Of a stretch of DNA of 64,000 bases, positions 58,268 to 64,000 are shown piece by piece. The notes beneath the pieces were generated by a model, which had not been told where the DNA came from, made no database searches, and saw only the letters and a program-made list of their open reading frames with translations. Positions within the stretch are counted from its first letter, which is position 1; every line of letters starts with the position of its first letter. The stretch lies in NCBI GenBank assembly GCA_033850885.1, contig JAWWPG010000012.1:1-64000 (forward strand), written 5' to 3'. The DNA is from JAWWPG01 sp033850885. Lineage in GTDB: Bacteria > Actinomycetota > Actinomycetes > Propionibacteriales > Nocardioidaceae. A program made the translations under genes and the position numbers.

Positions 58268-60859
58268 TCAGGCCACCTCGACCGTGTTGACGTCGGGCGG
58301 CCACGCCACCAGGCCCAGGTCGGCAGGGCCTGCCAGGAGCTCGTTCTTGGGGCAGATCCGGACCGTGTACCCGAACGGGCCGGTGTCGTCGAGCGACACG
58401 TCGGCGTCGAAGCGGTGCCGACCGTCGTCGTACTCCTCGGCATGCGTGAGGCTCGCCACGGTGGGGTCGCTGAGCTCGTCGTCCGATGCGACCTTCCCGT
58501 GCAGGACCTGGACGTCGACATCGTCGGGCCCGAGCTTTCCGAGCCGCGCATACACCCGGACGCTGAGCTGGGAACCCAGCGCCGGTGAGTCGCTGACACC
58601 ACTCGACTCCACGTGCTCGATGCGCACCTCCGGCCAGGCCTGCCGGACGCGCTTCTTCCAGGCGGCAAGCCTGATCGCGGCCGCATCGTCGGATTCCAGG
58701 CGCCGCGCGGTCGCGACCGCCGGCGTGTAGAGCTGCTGGACGTAGTCGCGGAGCATCCTGGTGGCCAGCACCTTCGGGCCCAGCGACTTCAGCGTGTGCC
58801 GCACCATCTCGATCCACAGCACCGGCAGCCGGGCGTCGTTCACGTTGTAGAAGCGCTGGGAGACCTCGGTCTCGATGAGGTCGTACAGCGCCGCCGCCTC
58901 GACGTCGTCGCGGCGCTCCTGGTCCTCGATGCCGTCCGCCGACGGGATCGCCCAGCCGTTGTCCCCGTCGTACCACTCGTCCCACCAACCGTCCAGGATG
59001 GACAGGTTCAGCCCACCGTTGAGCGCAGCCTTCATGCCAGAGGTGCCACAGGCCTCGTAAGGTCGCAGCGGGTTGTTCAGCCAGACATCACACCCGGGGT
59101 AGAGCGGCTGCGCCATTGCGATGTCGTAGTTCGGCAGGAACACGATCCGGTGGCGCACCTGCGGGTCGTCGGAGAAGCTCACGATCTCCTGGATGAGCTT
59201 CTTGCCGCCCTCGTCGGCGGGGTGGGCCTTGCCGGCGATGACGATCTGGATCGGACGCACCGGGTCGAGCAACAGCCTCCGCAGCCGGTCCGGGTCACGC
59301 AGCATCAGGGTCAGCCGTTTGTACGACGGAACCCGGCGCGCGAAGCCGATCGTGAGGATGTCCGGGTCGAGCACGGAGTCCACCCAGCCAAGCTCGGCCG
59401 CCGTCGCACCCCGTTGCAGCCACGACTTGCGCACCCTCGTGCGGACGTCGGCGACCAGCCGCTCGCGCAGTGTCCGCTTGGTCCGCCAGATGAGCTCGGC
59501 AGGCACCTTGTCGATGGCGGCCCAGTCCTTCGCACCTTCGAGCTCCAACAGGATGGACTCCTCCTCCGCAAGCTCGAAGATCTCTCGCGCGACCCAGGTC
59601 GGGGCGTGCACACCGTTGGTGATCGAGACGATCGGCACGTCGCGCTCGTCGAAGCCCGGCCACAGGCCGGCGAACATGTGGCGGGAGACATGGCCGTGCA
59701 GCTTGCTCACGGCGTTGGCGTGGCCGGCGAGCCGAAGTCCCATCACCGCCATGTTGAACATGGTGGGGTCGCCGCCCTCGTACGTCTCTGCGCCCAGCGC
59801 CAGGATGCTCGACACCGGCAGCGGGGTGATCATGTCGTCGCGGCCGAACTGGGCCTCTATCAGCTCTCTCGGGAACCGGTCGATGCCGGCGGGGACAGGC
59901 GTGTGGGTGGTGAACACCGTTCCGGCGCGGGCCTGCTCGAGCGCCGCGTCGAAGTCGAGGCCCCGGTCCTGCACGAACTCGCGAATCCGCTCGATGCCGA
60001 GGAAGCCGGCGTGACCCTCGTTGGTGTGGAACACCTCCGGCGCCGGTGCTCCGGTGATCCGGCAGTAGGCACGGATGGCGCGGATCCCGCCCACTCCGAG
60101 CAGCAGCTCCTGGTGCAGCCGGTGCTCGGAGCCTCCGCCGTACAGCCGGTCTGTCACCTCGCGAACCGACGTCGTGTTCGCCTCGACGTCGGAGTCGAGA
60201 AGCAGCAGCGGCACCCGGCCCACATCCGCGATCCAGACGTGGGCATTGAGCCGCTGCCCCAACGGCAGGCCGATCGAGATCTTCGTCACCGTTCCGTCGT
60301 CCTCGCGGAGCAGCTGCAGGGGGAGCTCGTCGGGGTCGAGGATCGGGTAGCGCTCCTGCTGCCAGCCCTCACGTGACAGGACCTGGCGGAAGTATCCGTG
60401 GCGGTAGAGCAGCCCCACTCCGATGATGGGCACGCCGAGGTCGCTCGCCGTCTTCAGATGGTCGCCGGCCAGGATGCCGAGTCCCCCCGAGTACTGCGGC
60501 AGCACCGCCGAGATGCCGTACTCCGGCGAGAAGTAGGCGATCTGGCGGGGTACGTCGGAGCCGAGCGACTGGTACCACCGGTCGCCGCTCAGGTACTCCT
60601 CGAGGTCGGCGTGCGCAAGGTTGAGGCGCTTGATGAACCGTCGGTCGGCGGCCAGCGTGCGCAGCCGCTGGGGCGAGATCGCGCCGAGGAAACGGACCGG
60701 GTCGTGGTCGGTCGACTCCCAGGCCCTCGCGTCGACGGCCTCGAAGAGGTCCTGGGTCTCGGGGTGCCACGACCACCGCAGGTTCGTGGCCAGCTCCTCA
60801 AGCGGGCGGAGCGACTCGGGAATGGTGGGTCGCACGGTGAATCGTCGGATGGCACGCAC
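58268..60859 (-). CDS. glgP: Alpha-glucan (glycogen) phosphorylase
   Basis: The protein has 863 residues from GTG 60859, chosen because RAIRRFTVRP matches the start of mycobacterial GlgP; in-frame ATGs at 60907 and 60946 are alternatives. Motifs: AYFSPEYGISAVLPQYSGGL, TNEGHAGFLGIERI, PVRPIQIVIAGKAHPADEGG and PLRPYEACGTSGMKAALNGG, with the PLP Lys in GMKA. It releases glucose-1-phosphate from glycogen and, with GlgX, forms a degradation module. Confidence 0.95.
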   Translation of the reverse strand: MRAIRRFTVRPTIPESLRPLEELATNLRWSWHPETQDLFEAVDARAWESTDHDPVRFLGAISPQRLRTLAADRRFIKRLNLAHADLEEYLSGDRWYQSLGSDVPRQIAYFSPEYGISAVLPQYSGGLGILAGDHLKTASDLGVPIIGVGLLYRHGYFRQVLSREGWQQERYPILDPDELPLQLLREDDGTVTKISIGLPLGQRLNAHVWIADVGRVPLLLLDSDVEANTTSVREVTDRLYGGGSEHRLHQELLLGVGGIRAIRAYCRITGAPAPEVFHTNEGHAGFLGIERIREFVQDRGLDFDAALEQARAGTVFTTHTPVPAGIDRFPRELIEAQFGRDDMITPLPVSSILALGAETYEGGDPTMFNMAVMGLRLAGHANAVSKLHGHVSRHMFAGLWPGFDERDVPIVSITNGVHAPTWVAREIFELAEEESILLELEGAKDWAAIDKVPAELIWRTKRTLRERLVADVRTRVRKSWLQRGATAAELGWVDSVLDPDILTIGFARRVPSYKRLTLMLRDPDRLRRLLLDPVRPIQIVIAGKAHPADEGGKKLIQEIVSFSDDPQVRHRIVFLPNYDIAMAQPLYPGCDVWLNNPLRPYEACGTSGMKAALNGGLNLSILDGWWDEWYDGDNGWAIPSADGIEDQERRDDVEAAALYDLIETEVSQRFYNVNDARLPVLWIEMVRHTLKSLGPKVLATRMLRDYVQQLYTPAVATARRLESDDAAAIRLAAWKKRVRQAWPEVRIEHVESSGVSDSPALGSQLSVRVYARLGKLGPDDVDVQVLHGKVASDDELSDPTVASLTHAEEYDDGRHRFDADVSLDDTGPFGYTVRICPKNELLAGPADLGLVAWPPDVNTVEVA

Positions 60860-60976
60860 GAGCACACGGTAGACGGTGTAACCCACGACACGCGAAAGCG
60901 ACCTCATCGGCCACAATCGTGGTGTAGCGTATGTCGAGTACTTCACTTGACTTTACCAATTTAGGAGACAGAACTA

Positions 60977-62089
60977 GTGGTCACGCAAAAAAGGGCCTGG
61001 ACACGCTTGGGCCTCGTTCTCGCCGCGGGGGTGGTGGCCACATCCCTCGCCGCCTGCAGCAGTAGCAGCAACCCGCCCAAGGCGTCTACCTCACCCAAGC
61101 CCGGCGGCACCCACAGCAGCACACCTCTCGTCGGCGGAAGTCTGACGCTCGGCTACTTCCCCAACCTCACCCACGGCAGCGCGATCGTCGGAGTGCAGAA
61201 GGGCTACTTCAAGAGTGCACTCGCCAAGGACGGCGCGTCCTTCAAGACCGCGCTCTTCACGTCGGGCAGTGACACGCTCTCCGCGCTCGCCGGCGGCTCC
61301 CTCGACGCCTCGTTCATGGGTCCCGCCCCTGCGATCACCGCCTTCGCCCAGAGCCACGGGAACCTGGTACGCGTCATCAGCGGCGCGACCGAGGGCGGCG
61401 CCTCGCTGATGGTCAACAAGTCGATCACCTCGATCGCTGACCTCAAGGGCAAGACCATCGCCACCCCGAGCGCCGGCAACACCCAGGACGTCGCGCTCAA
61501 GTACTTCCTCAAGCAGCACGGGTTCCACGAGAGCTCGGACGGCACCGGGGACGTCACGATCGTCAACCAGGACAACGGCACCACGTTGCAGACCTTCGCG
61601 CAGGGTCAGATCGACGGCGCCTGGGTACCGGAGCCATACGCAACTCAGATGGAGGCAGCCGGAGCCAAGCGGCTCGTCAACGAGTCGTCGCTGTGGCCGA
61701 AGGGAAAGTTCGTCACGACGGTGCTGGTGGTCCGCACGGCGTACATGCAGCAGAACCCTCAGCTCGTGAACGACCTGCTCACGGGGCAGGTCCAGGCGAA
61801 CGACTACATCAACCAGAACTCCACTGCGGCCGAGAAGGTCGTCGGCGACTGGCTCGACAGCTACAACCAGTCGACGATCCCGCAGGCCGCGCTGAACACC
61901 GCCTGGTCGAACCTGAAGTTCACGGACGACCCGATCGCCAACTCGTTCATCGCCAACGAGAAGCACGAGGTCGCCATCGGCCTGCTCGACCCCGTCAGCA
62001 ACCTGGGCTCGATCTTCGACCTTGACCCGCTGAACAAGATTCTCACCGCCAACAACGAACCCACAGTGGCAGGACCGTCCGTGCAATGA
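60977..62089 (+). CDS. ABC substrate-binding lipoprotein (nitrate/sulfonate type)
   Basis: The protein has 370 residues from GTG 60977, with AGGAG nine bases upstream. A signal peptide with lipobox SLAAC puts Cys27 at the mature end. The NMT1/OpuAC-type fold follows: LTLGYFPNLTHGSAIVGVQK, SGSDTLSALAGGSLDASFMG, DLKGKTIATPSAGNTQDVAL and FAQGQIDGAWVPEPYATQM. Members bind aliphatic sulfonates, taurine, nitrate or thiamine precursors. Overlaps the ATPase gene by 4 bp. Confidence 0.93.
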   Translation: MVTQKRAWTRLGLVLAAGVVATSLAACSSSSNPPKASTSPKPGGTHSSTPLVGGSLTLGYFPNLTHGSAIVGVQKGYFKSALAKDGASFKTALFTSGSDTLSALAGGSLDASFMGPAPAITAFAQSHGNLVRVISGATEGGASLMVNKSITSIADLKGKTIATPSAGNTQDVALKYFLKQHGFHESSDGTGDVTIVNQDNGTTLQTFAQGQIDGAWVPEPYATQMEAAGAKRLVNESSLWPKGKFVTTVLVVRTAYMQQNPQLVNDLLTGQVQANDYINQNSTAAEKVVGDWLDSYNQSTIPQAALNTAWSNLKFTDDPIANSFIANEKHEVAIGLLDPVSNLGSIFDLDPLNKILTANNEPTVAGPSVQ

Positions 62090-62901
62090 CGATCATCAGC
62101 TCTCGAACGAGGACTCACCCCTCCACCCGGCAGGCTGGGTCGGAAGCGGCCACTTCAGGCCCAGCCATCACGATCCGCGGCGTCAGCAAGACGTTCGGGC
62201 GTGGGCATGAGTCGACAACGGCGCTGCAAGGCGTCGACCTCGACGTCGCCGAGAAGGAGTTCCTTTGCGTCGTCGGTGCCAGTGGCTGCGGCAAGAGCAC
62301 GCTGCTGAACCTGATCTCCGGTCTCGACACCCCTGACGAGGGCTCGATCGAGACCGGGGGTCGCAAGGTCGCCTTCATGTTCCAAGAGGCGACGCTGCTC
62401 CCCTGGCTGACGGCGGGCCAAAACGTGGACCTCGCGCTCAGGCTGCGCGGTGTCCCGAGGTCCGAGCGCACCGGCCGCGTCGACGAGCTGCTCGAGCTGG
62501 TCCACCTCGGTGGCCGCCGCAACAAACGTCCGCACGAGCTGTCGGGCGGCATGCGTCAACGCACGGCCCTCGCGCGGGTACTAGCGCAGGAGGCGCAGAT
62601 CGTCTTGATGGACGAGCCATTCGCCGCGCTGGACGCGATGACGCGCGACTCCATGCACGACGAGATCGAGCGGATCCACCAGGAGCTGAGCCTGACGATC
62701 ATCTTCGTGACGCACAACGTCCGTGAGGCCGTACGCCTCTCGGACCGGACGGTCCTGTTCGCCAGCTCGCCGGGACAGGTCAAGTCCGAGATCCGGGTTC
62801 CCTTCGACCGGCCCCGCAGCGCCGACGACCCGGACGTCGCCATCCTGTCCGGGGAGCTCACTGACCAGCTGAAGGCAGAGGTCGCCCAGCATGTCCGTTG
62901 A
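62086..62901 (+). CDS. ABC ATPase (SsuB/TauB type)
   Basis: The protein has 271 residues. GASGCGKST Walker A, FMFQEATLLPWLTAGQNV Q-loop, LSGGMRQRTALARVLAQE signature and VLMDEPFAALD Walker B, VTHNVREAV switch. The LLPWLTAxxNV loop is typical of the nitrate/sulfonate/taurine branch. Confidence 0.95.
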   Translation: MTIISSRTRTHPSTRQAGSEAATSGPAITIRGVSKTFGRGHESTTALQGVDLDVAEKEFLCVVGASGCGKSTLLNLISGLDTPDEGSIETGGRKVAFMFQEATLLPWLTAGQNVDLALRLRGVPRSERTGRVDELLELVHLGGRRNKRPHELSGGMRQRTALARVLAQEAQIVLMDEPFAALDAMTRDSMHDEIERIHQELSLTIIFVTHNVREAVRLSDRTVLFASSPGQVKSEIRVPFDRPRSADDPDVAILSGELTDQLKAEVAQHVR

Positions 62902-63766
62902 CGTCCAACCCTCGCAGACGGCCGTCCAGGCGCGGGTGCCCTCGAGCCGACCGGTGCGTCGCTCCGGGCGTGCCCTCGCGCGCGGCATCTGGGCGTCCAC
63001 CTGGCCGAAGCTCGTCGCCCTCGGGCTGGTGATCCTGGTCTGGCAGAGCCTGTGCTGGTCGGGCTGGCGACCGTCGTACGTCCTGCCGACGCCGAACATG
63101 GTCCGCGGGCAGCTCTGGACCTTGGTGACCGGCTCCGACGGCACGCACCTGTGGGGCTCCGTCGAGACCACGCTGCGCCGCGCCCTATCGGGTTATGCGC
63201 TGGCACTCGTCATCGGCACCATCCTCGGGATCGCCGTCGTGCAGTGGAAGGTCTTCCGGCTGGGTGTCGGGTCCCTCCTCGCCGGCATGCAGACGATGCC
63301 TTCGATCGCCTGGTTCCCCCTTGCCATCCTGCTGTTCGGCATCACCGAGAAGGCCATCTTGTTCGTGGTCATCCTCGGTGCCGCCCCGTCAATCGCCAGC
63401 GGTGTCATCACCGGGATCGACGAGGTCCCGCCACCGCTGCTTCGGGCCGGCAAGATGCTCGGCGCCCGGGGCGTCAACCGGTACCGGCACATCGTGCTCC
63501 CCGCCGCCATGCCGGCGTACGTGCAGGGCATGAAGCAGGGCTGGGCGTTCTCCTGGCGCAGCCTGCTGGCCGGCGAGCTGCTGGTCAGCGTTGCCGGTGT
63601 CACCTCCATCGGTGGCGATCTCCACCTCTCCCAGCAGAACTTCAAGCCCACTCTGACGATCTCGCTGATGATCGTGATCCTGGTCATCGGGATGGTGGTC
63701 GACGCGCTGTTCGGGGTGGCGACCAGGAGCATCCGCAACAAGCGCGGCCTGACCGGCGCCATCTGA
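62891..63766 (+). CDS. ABC permease (SsuC/TauC type)
   Basis: The protein has 291 residues. Six helices, with the EAA-like loop LRAGKMLGARGVNRYRHIVL, preceded by AGMQTMPSIAWFPLAILLFG. Overlaps the ATPase end by 11 bp. With the lipoprotein and ATPase it forms an importer whose substrate is unproven. Confidence 0.93.
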   Translation: MSVDVQPSQTAVQARVPSSRPVRRSGRALARGIWASTWPKLVALGLVILVWQSLCWSGWRPSYVLPTPNMVRGQLWTLVTGSDGTHLWGSVETTLRRALSGYALALVIGTILGIAVVQWKVFRLGVGSLLAGMQTMPSIAWFPLAILLFGITEKAILFVVILGAAPSIASGVITGIDEVPPPLLRAGKMLGARGVNRYRHIVLPAAMPAYVQGMKQGWAFSWRSLLAGELLVSVAGVTSIGGDLHLSQQNFKPTLTISLMIVILVIGMVVDALFGVATRSIRNKRGLTGAI

Positions 63767-63804
63767 TCGTTCACCCACCTCACGTCTGCACTGCAGGAGG
63801 AGCC

Positions 63805-64000
63805 ATGAACCCGCTCTCGAACATCCCCGGTGCCGCTCGGGGGTTCGCTCTCGCGGTGACGTTGGCCGGCACGCTCGGCAGCTCCCCGCGTCGACCGATC
63901 CAGGACTCCATGAACGCGGCGGACTGGGCGGCCGACCCGGCGAGGGTCGGCCACGAGCCCGGCTATACCTGGAACGAGCCCGACGGCATCCTGCGCTGCG
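63805..64000 (+). CDS. Unidentified gene, N-terminal part (runs off the window)
   Basis: ATG 63805 has AGGAGG seven bases upstream and follows the permease by 38 bp, so it is probably the fourth gene of the importer operon. The visible 65 residues include GFALAVTLAGTLGSS (not a clear signal peptide) and MNAADWAADPARVGHEPGYT. Family not recognised. The identity of this gene would indicate the transported compound. Confidence 0.6.
   Translation, partial: MNPLSNIPGAARGFALAVTLAGTLGSSPRRPIQDSMNAADWAADPARVGHEPGYTWNEPDGILRC

Overview
The window is 64 kb of GC-rich DNA with frequent GTG starts, four-base ATGA/GTGA gene overlaps, a gatCAB operon with no glutaminyl-tRNA synthetase in view, a Streptomyces/Nocardioides-type 3-methyladenine glycosylase, DUF664 DinB proteins and an ECF sigma-K-like factor. 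This points to the chromosome of an actinobacterium. A Nocardioidaceae-like organism is my best guess, by inference only.

The left 18.5 kb is accessory. It holds a partial SDR, a deleted serine-hydrolase remnant, an aminoglycoside phosphotransferase-like gene, NTF2-like and VOC remnants that meet head-on, and a nucleotidyltransferase. A PadR / ABC ATPase / FtsX permease operon follows, with a paired palindromic operator. Next come three DinB-superfamily genes plus a fourth broken one, with IS3 and ParE-like debris between them, an alpha/beta-hydrolase + adenylate cyclase fusion, and an old integrase pseudogene whose catalytic Tyr is Cys.

From 11.9 to 18.44 kb lies a 6.5-kb integrative element inserted in the 3' end of tRNA-Glu(CUC), bounded by 59-bp identical direct repeats. 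It has an intact tyrosine integrase, an XRE regulator, an AlpA/Xis-type protein, a winged-helix protein with iteron-like 36-bp repeats inside its gene, a run of small phage-like genes, and one cargo gene (tandem winged helices plus an NYG/Gln-rich linker). No conjugation genes are visible.

The right side, from tRNA-Glu/tRNA-Gln onward, is mostly core. In order it carries a CPBP protease, gltX, FAH hydrolase, 3-methyladenine glycosylase (opposite strand), Ser/Thr kinase, ilvE, an O-methyltransferase, serA, a degenerate KARI-like gene, a variable block (BNR-repeat protein, VOC protein, hydroxyacid dehydrogenase, sulfotransferase, beta-propeller protein), gatBAC, AlaX, S9 peptidase, HIT protein, APC permease, ligA, a MetE-like protein, an alpha/beta hydrolase, mnmA, cysteine desulfurase, a doubly frameshifted ABC-F gene and etfAB. 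This order closely matches the Mycobacterium tuberculosis stretch from Rv2992c (gltX) to Rv3029c (fixA), except that ilvB and ilvN are absent from the expected place and ilvC is represented only by a catalytically degenerate paralogue. The last 12 kb carry an acyltransferase, a methyltransferase, enoyl-CoA hydratase, glycogen breakdown genes (glgX, glgP) around a SigK-like factor, and a nitrate/sulfonate-type ABC importer.

Functional links: gltX, gatCAB and the tRNA-Glu/tRNA-Gln pair together supply glutamyl- and glutaminyl-tRNA by the transamidation route; the cysteine desulfurase and MnmA form a tRNA 2-thiouridine pair; AlaX adds tRNA proofreading; glgX and glgP degrade glycogen.
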